Positions 37,401-45,373 of a stretch of DNA of 64,000 nt are shown here, one piece after another (the first letter of the stretch is position 1; every line of letters begins with the position of its first letter). Origin of the DNA: Flavobacterium sp. BFFFF1 (lineage in GTDB: Bacteria > Bacteroidota > Bacteroidia > Flavobacteriales > Flavobacteriaceae); NCBI RefSeq assembly GCF_002256285.1, contig NZ_NKJE01000013.1, positions 45,844 through 109,843 of the forward strand, written 5' to 3'. The notes under the pieces are model-generated. The model worked only from the letters and a program-made list of their open reading frames with translations, made no database searches and was not told where the DNA came from. A program made the position numbers and the translations under genes.

Positions 37401-37416
37401 GGTGATCAAACAATAA
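34405..37416 (+). CDS. Multidomain T9SS type A secreted protein with FN3-like domain (1003 aa)
   Basis: The function is unknown; it is likely a surface or secreted protein. It has a signal peptide (KKNYLLLLVFFLCVQVNAQ). The N-terminal domain (about 20-190) has repeated acidic residues (AYDDDDAASGHEDN) that could bind calcium. An FN3-like domain lies at about 194-280. At least three copies of a module of about 130 residues follow, beginning ANDDCANAIEL, ANDECAAAVEV and ANDECANAIPV and containing TPDDDVW(F/Y)TFVAT and G.TYY.RVF; a diverged copy starts VNDDATGAVEL. The sorting tail (FTVYPNPVQSVLNLSY, ending IKVIKQ) is T9SS type A. It is followed by a terminator. It is less extreme in composition than the giant adhesins and unrelated to them in sequence. 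Confidence 0.85.
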   Translation: MKKNYLLLLVFFLCVQVNAQILNQSANWPNSAWTLTGSYLSTATVLEADPTVSANFAYDDDDAASGHEDNIAAESPVIDLSAAFAGGEKYLNVTVQYGYHYLAEDVLIFQYWDADAGVWADWGVAIPGNSTTVNDNYCTIPKTTLSSGALSISAFTPNQLANFRYRIAYDDKIGAADWNYGFCFDSPVITSASCGAPSAIVFQNVTANAADVSWSNLNVAYEYVVDQSASDPAGAGTPVPSNAVSLDGLSQLTMYYFHVRTNCGGGFSTWTTVSFTTAPDPAANDDCANAIELTVNPDFACGTVTSATLLGATDSGETDNGAGTPDDDVWFTFVATSTSHRIVLSNVTGTPTDLVHEVLDGSCGSFTSLSISDPNTSTVSNLVPGNTYYVRVFSYAAGGSNSTTVFNICVGTPPPPAANDECAAAVEVTVNPDINCASVTSGTLQSATDSGEGDNGVGTPDDDVWYTFVATNPVQTIRLSNIVGSATDLVHEVLEGNCGGGFTSLLVSDPNTSAVANLVVGQTYYIRVFTSGTTFSDTTFDLCVGTPPPPPVNDDATGAVELVLDLGTACGPNKITGISNDQTSGSPEVDPTCMDQYNPSQGNGDLWFYFTAPNPTVTINISDITGTIITVSSAVYSGTPGNLTETGVCGNGATKTYTDLIPGEVYYLRVWDYGNDGIGTFSICGYYIDCVNPAATYTVVSDCDNAPQFFVNVDVTDMGSAATLSVSDDQGSAPQTASGTGVLTFGPYPNGTSVVYNVDNDQNSLCSITSASVSQAACPPANDECANAIPVTVASDFNGGVMPYENLGATRNAADPIPTCDGLNFATTGKDVWFTVTVPGSGNITLETRTANATLTDTGLEAFTGSCGALTQVGCNTDSGDGLFSLLPLTGLTPGDTVTFRVYGYNGTQGGFNLAAYDAPLAAPVLDNNSFTVYPNPVQSVLNLSYTKNMTNVAVFNIVGQQVISKKLDAAAAQVDMSALAAGSYIVKVTADNEVKTIKVIKQ

Positions 37417-37440
37417 TAAAAGAAGTTTTTGCTTCATTTT

Positions 37441-37472
37441 CAAAAGCCACCGCTCCGGTGGCTTTTGTTTTT
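37441..37472 (+). terminator. Terminator after the 1003-aa T9SS gene
   Basis: A 12-bp stem, CAAAAGCCACCG (37441-37452) with CGGTGGCTTTTG (37456-37467), and a 3-nt loop, followed by a T run. Confidence 0.9.
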
Positions 37473-37481
37473 TATAAAATG

Positions 37482-37489
37482 TATCTTTG
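37482..37489 (+). promoter_or_regulatory. Promoter -7 element of the glycosyltransferase-coaE transcript
   Basis: TATCTTTG is an exact consensus match, and the ATG is 13 nt after it. A TTTTG at 37463-37467 is too close (14 bp) for an ideal -33 box and lies in the preceding terminator. Confidence 0.55.
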
Positions 37490-37502
37490 TTAAAATTTAA
37501 AG

Positions 37503-38501
37503 ATGTTGTTTTCCCTAATCATTCCGGTTTATAATCGCCCAGATGAAATTGACGAATTGCTCGCCAGCCTTTCGGCTGCCAGCTTTCAAAATCCATTCGA
37601 AGTGGTTGTTGTAGAAGATGGCTCTTCCATCCCGTGTGAGCACATTATAGAAGCCTATCGCGGTAAATTGGATATCAGTTACTACTTTAAACTAAACTCC
37701 GGTCCTGGTGATTCGCGTAATTTTGGGATGCAAAATGCAAAGGGGGACTATTTCCTGATTTTTGATTCAGATTGTATTATTCCCACCCAATATCTCGACG
37801 AAGTCGCCAAAGCGCTCCATGAAAATTATGTAGATTGTTTTGGTGGTCCGGATCAGGCACTTGATTCTTTTTCAGACGTGCAAAAGGCGATCAACTTTGG
37901 AATGACGTCCTTTTTAACTACGGGTGGAATACGTGGCGGATCTGAAAAGGTGAATAAATTTCAACCCAGAAGTTTTAATATGGGTTTATCGAAAAAAGCA
38001 TTCCTCAGTTCCGGGGGCTTTGGGGATATACATCCCGGCGAAGATCCCGATCTTTCCATTCGGCTGTGGAAGTCCGGTTTCACAACGAGGCTTTTTCCCA
38101 ACGCGTATGTATACCACAAGCGACGGATTGACTGGGCTAAGTTTTACAAACAGGTGAACAAATTCGGGAAAGCGAGACCCATTTTAAATTCCTGGTATCC
38201 TGAATATGCAAAGCCCACATTTTTCTTTCCTTCATTGTTCCTGCTTGGGATGGTCTTTTCGGTGGGTATGGCTGTGTTCGGAATTTATTTTTTCGTGGCA
38301 TGTTATGGATTGTATTTTCTGCTGCTGCTGACTGTTGCCACATTCGGAAATAAAAGCCTGAAAATTGGTCTACTGTCGGTTGTCGCGGTTTGCATCCAGT
38401 TTTATGGTTATGGTATTGGTTTTTTGAAATCATTCCTGCTGGTACAATGGCTCGGTAAAGATCCGAAGAAAGTTTTCCCGGAGTTATTCTTTAAGGCATG
38501 A
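37503..38501 (+). CDS. Family 2 glycosyltransferase, membrane-associated
   Basis: It transfers a sugar from a nucleotide-sugar donor at the cytoplasmic face of the membrane, probably for surface polysaccharide or glycoprotein glycans; the acceptor is unknown. The GT-A domain shows SLIIPVYNRPDEIDELLASL, VVVEDGSS, GPGDSRNFGMQNAKG and the DxD motif in LIFDSDC. HPGEDPDLSIRLWKSG holds the putative catalytic acid. After about residue 230 there are two or three membrane helices (for example FFPSLFLLGMVFSVGMAVFG). The 332 residues are a normal length. The stop overlaps the coaE start as ATGA. Confidence 0.9.
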   Translation: MLFSLIIPVYNRPDEIDELLASLSAASFQNPFEVVVVEDGSSIPCEHIIEAYRGKLDISYYFKLNSGPGDSRNFGMQNAKGDYFLIFDSDCIIPTQYLDEVAKALHENYVDCFGGPDQALDSFSDVQKAINFGMTSFLTTGGIRGGSEKVNKFQPRSFNMGLSKKAFLSSGGFGDIHPGEDPDLSIRLWKSGFTTRLFPNAYVYHKRRIDWAKFYKQVNKFGKARPILNSWYPEYAKPTFFFPSLFLLGMVFSVGMAVFGIYFFVACYGLYFLLLLTVATFGNKSLKIGLLSVVAVCIQFYGYGIGFLKSFLLVQWLGKDPKKVFPELFFKA

Positions 38502-39082
38502 CAAAACTTATAGGGCTTACCGGTGGCATAGGAAGCGGCAAATCGACAGTCGCTCAAATGCTGATGTCTAAAGGTGTCCCGGTATATTTTGCAGACGATG
38601 AAGCCAAAAAAATTCTATACACCCCAGTAGCAATGTCGTTATTGAGGCGGGAGTTTGGCGATGAGGCTTTTACCGATGGAACACCGGACAGGCGCAAGAT
38701 TGCGAATATTGTATTTAATGATCCCGAGGCATTGGCGGCGCTTAATAAGATCATCCATCCACTGGTGAAGATTGATTTTGAGCAATGGCTGGCAAAAAAT
38801 AAGCATGCTCCTTTTGTTGTCCGGGAGGCGGCCATTCTTTTTGAAAGTGGCAGTTATCTCGATTGCGACAAAATCATCTCGGTTTCGGCTCCGGTTGAGA
38901 CCCGCATTGAACGGGTGATGCAACGTGACAATATGTTGAAGGAAGCGGTACAACAACGCATCAGTAACCAACTTACCGATGAGGAACGCAATCTGCGAAG
39001 CGACTACATCATAGTCAATGTCAACATGGAGGACACTAAGAATCAGGTGGATAAACTCTTCGATTCATTGTCTAAATTATAA
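38498..39082 (+). CDS. coaE: Dephospho-CoA kinase
   Basis: It phosphorylates the 3'-hydroxyl of dephospho-CoA in the last step of CoA synthesis. It has a P-loop GGIGSGKST at residues 8-16, VYFADDEAKKI, RRKIANIVF, IIHPLV and the lid-region RVMQRDN. The 194 residues are the expected size. Its ATG overlaps the glycosyltransferase stop, so the two genes are translationally coupled, although no functional link is evident. Confidence 0.96.
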   Translation: MTKLIGLTGGIGSGKSTVAQMLMSKGVPVYFADDEAKKILYTPVAMSLLRREFGDEAFTDGTPDRRKIANIVFNDPEALAALNKIIHPLVKIDFEQWLAKNKHAPFVVREAAILFESGSYLDCDKIISVSAPVETRIERVMQRDNMLKEAVQQRISNQLTDEERNLRSDYIIVNVNMEDTKNQVDKLFDSLSKL

Positions 39083-39140
39083 AAGCCCGGTAAGATGTTA
39101 ATCTTTGGTTAATATATTATTCGAACATTTGTTAAAATGT

Positions 39141-39148
39141 TAATTTTG
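39141..39148 (+). promoter_or_regulatory. Putative -7 element of the two-component operon
   Basis: TAATTTTG is an exact consensus match. It ends only 6 nt before the kinase ATG at 39155, implying a nearly leaderless mRNA. Confidence 0.45.
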
Positions 39149-39154
39149 TAATTA

Positions 39155-40732
39155 ATGAATAAGACATTATTTCGGTTACTTGTTTTTTTAATGAGCTTGT
39201 CCCTGATAGGGATAATTTTAGTTCAGCTTTACCTGATCAATACTTCATTAAAAAACAATGAGGAACAATTCAAGTACCATGTAAAGCAGGTCATTGCAAA
39301 CGTTTCGGACCATCTCGAGCAGCAGGAGACTTACAGTTTCCTGAACGAGTACAATAAGTTAAAAGACAGTATCGGTAAAGATCCCAAGCAAAGTGAAATG
39401 CTTGATTTTATATTGGTACAAAAAAACAGGGTAACCAACCAAACCGTCATTTATTCAAACAGTATCATCGCGGATGATTACGGACTTACGTTCTTTGATA
39501 AAAAAAGAGATTCTGTCAGGGCAAAGAATTTTATTTCGAAAAGCAAGACAGAGATATTTTCAGGTGACGCCATTGATAAGTCCACGATGCAGCACAATGT
39601 CACGCCAGACATCACCATCCAGAAAAGCGGAAGTATCGAATTGCTGGATAAAGCACAATTCGAAATATTCTTTAAAGATATTGCTGAAACCAAGGCCATC
39701 AAAGACCGGGTATCTGCTGAAACTTTGAATAAGCTGTTAGAACATGAGTTAAAACAGGCTGATGTGATCACGCCATTCCAGTTTGCGGTGTATGAAAATG
39801 GACTCGCGACAAAAATCAAGTCAGACAAGTTCAAAGTCAACAAGAATGCCACATTCATGACCCCGATTTTTAAGGACAACCAGGGAAACAGCCGCTATAA
39901 ATTGCTTGTCAGTTTTCCGGAAAAGAAGAAATTTCTTTTTTCAGAACTGATAAACATTACGATTTTATCCATCGTTTTTACTTTGGTAATTATCATCGCC
40001 TACAGCAGTGCCCTGAGTCAATTGATAAAGCAACGACAGATCTCAGAAATAAAGACAGATTTCATTAACAATATGACGCACGAGTTTAAGACGCCAATTG
40101 CCACAATCAACCTCGCGTTGGATGCCATTAAAAATCCAAAAGTGCAGGGAGATTATGAAAAAATGCATCGGTACCATCAGATGATCCGTGATGAAAATAA
40201 ACGAATGCATGCGCAGGTTGAAAATGTTTTGCGTATTTCAAAACTCGAGAAGCGGGAACTTGAAATCAATAAGGAATCTTATGATATTAATGAGATCATT
40301 GAGGATGCTGCAGAACACGTAAACCTGATTATTGAAGACCGCGGAGGGATTATCAATATGGACCTTCAGGCTAAAAGGACTACTGTGCTGCTGAACGACG
40401 TCCATTTCACGAATGTCATCGTGAACATTCTTGACAATGCGATTAAATACTCGCCGGATGCACCGATTATCAACGTGCATACTGAAAACGTAAAAGATTT
40501 CGTTATAATTAAAATCAAAGACAAGGGTTCAGGAATGAGCAAGACTGCACAGAAACGAATTTTTGAGAAATTTTACCGGGAGCATACCGGTGACATTCAT
40601 AACGTGAAAGGACATGGATTAGGGCTTGCTTACGTTAAAAAGATTATAGAAGACCATGATGGTCAGATTGCTGTAGAAAGTGAAAAAGGAAAAGGTAGTA
40701 CCTTCATTATAAAATTACCATTAATAAATTAA
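39155..40732 (+). CDS. Sensor histidine kinase, RprX-like
   Basis: It is a membrane-bound sensor that autophosphorylates and passes phosphate to the response regulator encoded 3 nt downstream. One N-terminal helix (about residues 7-27) is followed by a sensor region of about 240 residues outside the membrane and a second helix (about 266-288). The HisKA segment NNMTHEFKTPIATIN carries the phospho-acceptor His309. The ATPase domain shows NILDNAIKYSPD (N box), DKGSGMS (G1) and GHGLGLAYVKKI (G2). Layout and sequence resemble the RprX/RprY pair of Bacteroides. The signal sensed is not apparent. There is no HAMP domain that I can recognise. Confidence 0.93.
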   Translation: MNKTLFRLLVFLMSLSLIGIILVQLYLINTSLKNNEEQFKYHVKQVIANVSDHLEQQETYSFLNEYNKLKDSIGKDPKQSEMLDFILVQKNRVTNQTVIYSNSIIADDYGLTFFDKKRDSVRAKNFISKSKTEIFSGDAIDKSTMQHNVTPDITIQKSGSIELLDKAQFEIFFKDIAETKAIKDRVSAETLNKLLEHELKQADVITPFQFAVYENGLATKIKSDKFKVNKNATFMTPIFKDNQGNSRYKLLVSFPEKKKFLFSELINITILSIVFTLVIIIAYSSALSQLIKQRQISEIKTDFINNMTHEFKTPIATINLALDAIKNPKVQGDYEKMHRYHQMIRDENKRMHAQVENVLRISKLEKRELEINKESYDINEIIEDAAEHVNLIIEDRGGIINMDLQAKRTTVLLNDVHFTNVIVNILDNAIKYSPDAPIINVHTENVKDFVIIKIKDKGSGMSKTAQKRIFEKFYREHTGDIHNVKGHGLGLAYVKKIIEDHDGQIAVESEKGKGSTFIIKLPLIN

Positions 40733-40735
40733 AAT

Positions 40736-41473
40736 ATGGAAACAGAAAACAAAAAGATCCTTTTGGTTGAAGACGATCCAAATTTCGGGTCGATACTAAA
40801 AGATTATTTAATTTTGAACGAATTTGACGTCACGCTTGCTAAGAATGGGATGGAAGGGTTTGAGAAATTCAAGAAAGATTCTTTCGCGCTTTGTATTCTC
40901 GACGTGATGATGCCATACAAGGACGGTTATACACTTGCCAAGGAAATCCGTGAAAAGAATAAGGATATTCCAATTATTTTCCTGACAGCAAAGTCGATGA
41001 AGGAAGATGTGTTGAAGGGTTACAAAGTGGGTGCTGACGATTACCTGAACAAACCATTCGATTCGGAAGTACTGCTGATGAAAATTAAAGCGATCCTGCA
41101 AAGGAAAGCCAACGACGTAAAGGCAGACGCAACTAGGTTTGAATTTGAAATTGGAAACTTCCACCTCAATTCGAAACTCCGGTTCCTTACGTTGAAAAAC
41201 GAAGAGCCGGTGAAATTATCTCCTAAGGAGAATGAATTGCTGAAAATGCTCGCCGTTTATGAAAATGACCTGATGCCAAGAGAGCTTGCGCTGACTAAAA
41301 TCTGGAGAGATGACAATTACTTTACCTCCCGCAGTATGGACGTTTACATCGCAAAGCTGAGGAAGTACCTGAAACCGGATGATAATGTTGAAATCCTGAA
41401 CATCCACGGGGAAGGATTCAGGCTGGTGGTTAAGAACAAGCCAATTTCTCAGGCCGCTTCGCAGGCAGAATAA
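40736..41473 (+). CDS. OmpR-family response regulator, RprY-like
   Basis: It is a DNA-binding regulator controlled by phosphorylation from the adjacent kinase. The receiver domain (about 1-120) has the acidic pair EDD near residue 12, the phospho-acceptor Asp56 in ILDVMMP, and the conserved Lys in FLTAKSM. The C-terminal winged-helix domain (about 135-235) has LSPKENELLKMLAVYEN and RSMDVYIAKLRKYL, typical of OmpR/PhoB proteins. The gene starts 3 nt after the kinase stop and is followed by a bidirectional terminator. Confidence 0.95.
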   Translation: METENKKILLVEDDPNFGSILKDYLILNEFDVTLAKNGMEGFEKFKKDSFALCILDVMMPYKDGYTLAKEIREKNKDIPIIFLTAKSMKEDVLKGYKVGADDYLNKPFDSEVLLMKIKAILQRKANDVKADATRFEFEIGNFHLNSKLRFLTLKNEEPVKLSPKENELLKMLAVYENDLMPRELALTKIWRDDNYFTSRSMDVYIAKLRKYLKPDDNVEILNIHGEGFRLVVKNKPISQAASQAE

Positions 41474-41477
41474 ATAC

Positions 41478-41508
41478 CAAAAGCTTCGGGAAACCGGAGC
41501 TTTTTTAT
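41478..41508. terminator. Bidirectional terminator between convergent operons
   Basis: The stem AAAAGCTTCGG (41479-41489) with CCGGAGCTTTT (one wobble pair) is followed by a T run on the plus strand. It separates the response regulator gene from the convergent thioesterase gene. Confidence 0.75.
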
Positions 41509-41562
41509 TTTTATACATGATTTTATTAGGGGTGACATCCCAAACGGACCACCGAAATCAGC

Positions 41563-42306
41563 TTACGCCTTCAATTGAAGTTCCAGTGCAAAACATGATT
41601 TACCATCCCGGGAAATAGAAAACACTGGATTGTTGTCGGTTTTCATTTCTTCAATCAACACTTCTTCGCCTAAAGTAAGCTCTTTCATAAAATTCATTTC
41701 AAAGGCTTCAATTCGGCTGTGCAGCAATATTTGGGAATCTATGGTATCGAGACACCATTCAAGATATTTCACATTATTCACGTGGTTTACAATATCCAGA
41801 TCGGACACGACCACCTTATGCTTTTTAACGGTTTTCACGGTTTCAAAAAGCATGATTTTCCGGACACGCTCTGCTGTCGAGAACTGTTCCGCATATTTAA
41901 CATAGTGCTCATGCGGTAACGCCAACGCCTCAGGCCGCCGGATATCCGTATTAAAAACCGCCCAGTAGGTTTCGCACCCGACGATTTTCTCTCCGTTAGC
42001 ATATACTTCCAGTGCTCTTACGGATCTTGAATTTTCCAGTGAAACAATCCACGTCCGTACGGTAACTGTTTCTTTCCATTTCGGCAGGCGGTTAATCTCG
42101 ACGCGCATTCGGCTTAGGACCCACGCCTGTGAAAACTGCTGCATCTCTGTGAAACTGATGCCGCCCAGCTCTGCGTGGTAGCCAGCCGTCAACTGAATGA
42201 TGTTGCATAGGTCGGTATACTTCATCATTCCATTTGGCGCACATTGGGTGAAATCGATTTCCCAATCCCGGTTATATATTGAGGTAAAATCGGCTGATAT
42301 CGGCAT
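41563..42306 (-). CDS. Acyl-ACP thioesterase family protein
   Basis: It is predicted to hydrolyse acyl-ACP or a related acyl thioester to a free acid. The 247 residues form two hotdog domains. The N-terminal half has NRDWEIDFTQCAPNGMMKYTDLC and RMRVEINRLPKWKETVTVRTWIV. The second half has the conserved VSDLDIVNHVNNVKYLEWCLD, with the Asn, His and acidic positions used by plant FatA/FatB-type enzymes. Substrate chain length cannot be inferred. It is the last gene of the miaA run, 13 nt after miaA. Confidence 0.88.
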   Translation of the reverse strand: MPISADFTSIYNRDWEIDFTQCAPNGMMKYTDLCNIIQLTAGYHAELGGISFTEMQQFSQAWVLSRMRVEINRLPKWKETVTVRTWIVSLENSRSVRALEVYANGEKIVGCETYWAVFNTDIRRPEALALPHEHYVKYAEQFSTAERVRKIMLFETVKTVKKHKVVVSDLDIVNHVNNVKYLEWCLDTIDSQILLHSRIEAFEMNFMKELTLGEEVLIEEMKTDNNPVFSISRDGKSCFALELQLKA

Positions 42307-42319
42307 GAAGGGAGAAAGT

Positions 42320-43225
42320 TTACTTTATAATGGATTCAATATACGAAATTATGTGCTGCGGATTTGTGGTGTAGCCAAACCATTTTGCCTGTTCGTTCCG
42401 CTTAAACCAGGTAAGTTGTCTTTTTGCGAAGCGGCGCGTATTCTTTTTTATTTCCTGAATGGCAAAGTCCAGCGGGTACTTCCCATCGAAATAATCGAAT
42501 AGTTCCCGATAACCAACCGTTTGTAAAGCATTTCGTTCCTTATGATCGTAGAGTTTCTGCGCTTCAGCCAAAAGCCCTGCGTTTATCATGAGGTCAACGC
42601 GCTGATTAATCCTGTCATAGATCAATTCCCTGTCGGCATCCAATCCGATAACGATACTCGTGAAATTCCGTTGGTTTGTTTTCTGCCCACGGAACGAAGA
42701 AAAAGGCCGTCCTGTCCCGATACAGACTTCCAGTGCGCGCATCAGCCGTTGCGGATTTTCTTGGTCGACTTCTGAAAAATACGCAGGATCAAGTGCGTTC
42801 AATTGTTCCTGCAAATACGAAATTCCCACCTCATTGTATTTTGAGGTCAATGTGGTGCGGATTTCCGGATTAATTTCCGGGAAATCGTCCAAACCTTTCA
42901 ACACTGCGTCGGCATACAATCCCGAACCGCCAACCATTACCACGAAGTCATTGTCAACATACAGTTTGTCCAGTGTTGCCAATGCTTCTTTTTCGAAATC
43001 GCCAACCGTATATTCCTCAAAAATGGATTTGTTGTGAATGAAATGATGGACAACCTGATCGAGCTCTTCTGCTGAGGGGACTGCTGTTCCAATCGTCATT
43101 TCTTTGAAGAACTGCCTGGAATCACAGGAAATGATCTCGCAGCTGAAGTGTTTCGCGAGTTCAATTCCCAGGGCAGTTTTGCCAATCGCTGTCGGGCCGA
43201 TTACCGTAATCAGGAACTTTGGCAT
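42320..43225 (-). CDS. miaA: tRNA dimethylallyltransferase (MiaA)
   Basis: It adds a dimethylallyl group to A37 of tRNAs that read codons starting with U. It has a P-loop GPTAIGKTALG (about residues 10-20), SCDSRQFFKEMTIGTA, GGSGLYADAVLKG, the PQRLMRALEV region and the C-terminal RRFAKRQLTWFKRN, all diagnostic. The 301 residues are normal. The gene lies 4 nt after the exonuclease/GIY-YIG gene and is probably co-transcribed with it. Confidence 0.97.
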   Translation of the reverse strand: MPKFLITVIGPTAIGKTALGIELAKHFSCEIISCDSRQFFKEMTIGTAVPSAEELDQVVHHFIHNKSIFEEYTVGDFEKEALATLDKLYVDNDFVVMVGGSGLYADAVLKGLDDFPEINPEIRTTLTSKYNEVGISYLQEQLNALDPAYFSEVDQENPQRLMRALEVCIGTGRPFSSFRGQKTNQRNFTSIVIGLDADRELIYDRINQRVDLMINAGLLAEAQKLYDHKERNALQTVGYRELFDYFDGKYPLDFAIQEIKKNTRRFAKRQLTWFKRNEQAKWFGYTTNPQHIISYIESIIK

Positions 43226-43229
43226 AAAG

Positions 43230-44594
43230 TCAAAAATTTACAATTTTCAGCGTTCTGCTTTTTTGGATGTACCGCTGTATAATATGTCTCGCGTCGCGGT
43301 TGTTCGGCATGGAGACCAATATGTTTTTAAGAATATTGATGTTATGGATTTGGTAATTTAAATCATAAAACGCATAGCCTTTGTAAATACCGTTTTCGAT
43401 AAGCACGGCGCTGCGCTCGTTAATATTTCGACCACGGTCGATAAGCATCATCATGCTTTTATGGTCAAATAGGTGTTTGTCGATAAACGACTGAACGCGT
43501 AAATTGTATTCTGAAACGGGAACTTTTCCAACGCACGCCCCGTCACATTCCTTTATCTTGTATTGAAAGCACTCCTGGTCGCTCTCGTAAAGGCCGTTCA
43601 GTTTTTGGCAAAGCCCGTATTCTGAACTGATCCTGAAAAAAGCGTTTCTACCTTCCTGCAGTGATGCGTATGAGGTAATTTCTTTTTTACGGCCATCTGC
43701 TTTTTGGAGCTTCAGGCATTCATAGCCGGAAGCGTTCGTCTCATTGTAAAGTGCCCACGGCAATATGGTTTTTTTCTGCGCTCGGTTGTAAATGGGTTTA
43801 TTGACCTTTATTTCTTCCGTTTCTTTCAATAAAGCGATCAGCTCACTCCCTGTAAGCTCGAATGTGACCGTAAAGGCTTCGTGCTGTATTTTTTTACACT
43901 TGGCTGTTTGTCCGGTGAAGTGTTGGTTGACACGTTTCCGGATGTTATTGCTTTTACCGATGTATATGATTTTTCCGTCTTCCCGGTGGATGTAGTAAAT
44001 TCCGGTTTTTGAAGGAAGGCTTTCGACGATATCATTTAGCCGGGGAGCAATGCCTTTCACCACTTCACTTTTCACCAGTTCTGTGAGGATCGTTTTTTCA
44101 ACGTCCTTGTCGAGCAGCATCTTGAAAAGTTTGACTGTGGCTAATGCATCTCCGCTGGCCCGGTGTCGGTCCGCCATGGGAATTCCGAGGGCACGAACCA
44201 GTTTGCCAAGGCTGTAAGATGGTTGTTCGGGGATTAGTTTCTGCGCCAATTCTACTGTACACAACGTTTGTGCCTCGAACGTGTAGCCGAGCCGCCTGAA
44301 TTCAGTCCGCAAAATCCGGTAGTCAAATAAGGCGTTGTGGGCAACAATAATACAATCCTGTGTGATTTCGATGATGCGCTTGGCGACTTCAAAAAATTTA
44401 GGGGCGGAGCGTAGCATCGCGTTGTTAATGCCTGTGAGTTTTACGACAAAGGGCTGAATCGGAATTTCAGGATTCACCAGGCTGATAAACTGATCGACGA
44501 CTTCGTGCCCGTCAAACCGATAAATAGCGATTTCAGTAATGCCTTCTTCGTTAAATTGGCCACCAGTAGTTTCTATGTCTAATATTGCGTACAT
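43230..44594 (-). CDS. DEDDh exonuclease fused to a GIY-YIG (UvrC-like) nuclease domain
   Basis: It is probably a DNA-repair nuclease. The N-terminal domain (about 1-170) is a DnaQ-like 3'-5' exonuclease with DIETTG, VAHNALFDYRIL and the HRASGDA motif. The GIY-YIG domain (about 190-275) shows KTGIYYIHREDGKIIYIGKS, ENIRKRV-like NNIRKRVNQHF and the catalytic-type Glu in ELIALLKETEEIK. The remaining 180 residues include four cysteines (CQKL, CFQYKIKECDGAC) like the N-terminal half of UvrC/Cho. The same fusion occurs in other bacteria (Cho-like or DNA polymerase III epsilon fusions). It is followed after 4 nt by miaA. Confidence 0.9.
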   Translation of the reverse strand: MYAILDIETTGGQFNEEGITEIAIYRFDGHEVVDQFISLVNPEIPIQPFVVKLTGINNAMLRSAPKFFEVAKRIIEITQDCIIVAHNALFDYRILRTEFRRLGYTFEAQTLCTVELAQKLIPEQPSYSLGKLVRALGIPMADRHRASGDALATVKLFKMLLDKDVEKTILTELVKSEVVKGIAPRLNDIVESLPSKTGIYYIHREDGKIIYIGKSNNIRKRVNQHFTGQTAKCKKIQHEAFTVTFELTGSELIALLKETEEIKVNKPIYNRAQKKTILPWALYNETNASGYECLKLQKADGRKKEITSYASLQEGRNAFFRISSEYGLCQKLNGLYESDQECFQYKIKECDGACVGKVPVSEYNLRVQSFIDKHLFDHKSMMMLIDRGRNINERSAVLIENGIYKGYAFYDLNYQIHNINILKNILVSMPNNRDARHIIQRYIQKSRTLKIVNF

Positions 44595-44695
44595 AACGGT
44601 TTGCAGGGTTAGTAAACATCATGTCTTGCTTGCATCTGCCTACTTTATAAGTTTATTTTTATTGATAAAAGCCAACCGCGATATCAGACTGCCAA

Positions 44696-45355
44696 TTATC
44701 TCCGCCCAAAGATACTACTTCCTATCCTAACCATTGTACTGCCGCATTCAATTGCGATTTTGTAATCGCCGGACATTCCCATGGATAATATTTTGAAGGC
44801 ACAGTTTTCCGTGGATACCACTTGAAAGCGATCATAAATGGACTTCAGCTGCGTAAATTCTTTGCGGATTTGGTTTTCATCGTTGGTAAAAGTGGCCATT
44901 CCCATCAATCCGGTGACTTTTACGTTTTTTAAGTTCTTAAAGGCATTGTTATTAACCAATGCCTCAAGTTCGGATTCATCCAACCCAAACTTAGTATCCT
45001 CTGCTGCAATATGCATCTGAAGCAGGCAGTCGATTGTCCTACTGTTTTTTTTAGCCTGTTTGTCGATTTCTTCCAGTAATTTAAGGCTGTCGACGCCATG
45101 AATCAAAGTGACGTAGGAAGCCATTAATTTGACTTTATTGGTCTGCACGTGGCCGATCATATGCCATTGGGTGTCTTTCGGCATCGCGTCCTGCTTTTCG
45201 GACATTTCCTGGATTTTGTTTTCACCAAAAACACGATGGCCTGTGCCGTAAGCCTGCATAATGTCATCGACCGGCCAGGTTTTCGACACGGCAACAAGCG
45301 TAACATGCTGGGGTAATTCTGATGTAATAGCTATTAGATTTTCGGCAATCGACAT
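44696..45355 (-). CDS. yggS: YggS-family PLP-binding homeostasis protein
   Basis: It binds pyridoxal 5'-phosphate and maintains PLP and amino-acid homeostasis; it is not known to be an enzyme. The PLP lysine is in TLVAVSKTWP (about residue 25). Other conserved parts are FGENKIQEM, WHMIGHVQTNKVK, GVDSLKLLEEI, VTGLMGMATFT, LSMGMSGDYKIAIECGSTMVRIGSSIFG. The 219 residues are normal. It lies 18 nt downstream of the DUF1015 gene. A 101-nt gap separates it from the exonuclease gene, possibly with an internal promoter. Confidence 0.95.
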   Translation of the reverse strand: MSIAENLIAITSELPQHVTLVAVSKTWPVDDIMQAYGTGHRVFGENKIQEMSEKQDAMPKDTQWHMIGHVQTNKVKLMASYVTLIHGVDSLKLLEEIDKQAKKNSRTIDCLLQMHIAAEDTKFGLDESELEALVNNNAFKNLKNVKVTGLMGMATFTNDENQIRKEFTQLKSIYDRFQVVSTENCAFKILSMGMSGDYKIAIECGSTMVRIGSSIFGRR

Positions 45356-45373
45356 GTTTTGTAGTTTTTCAAA

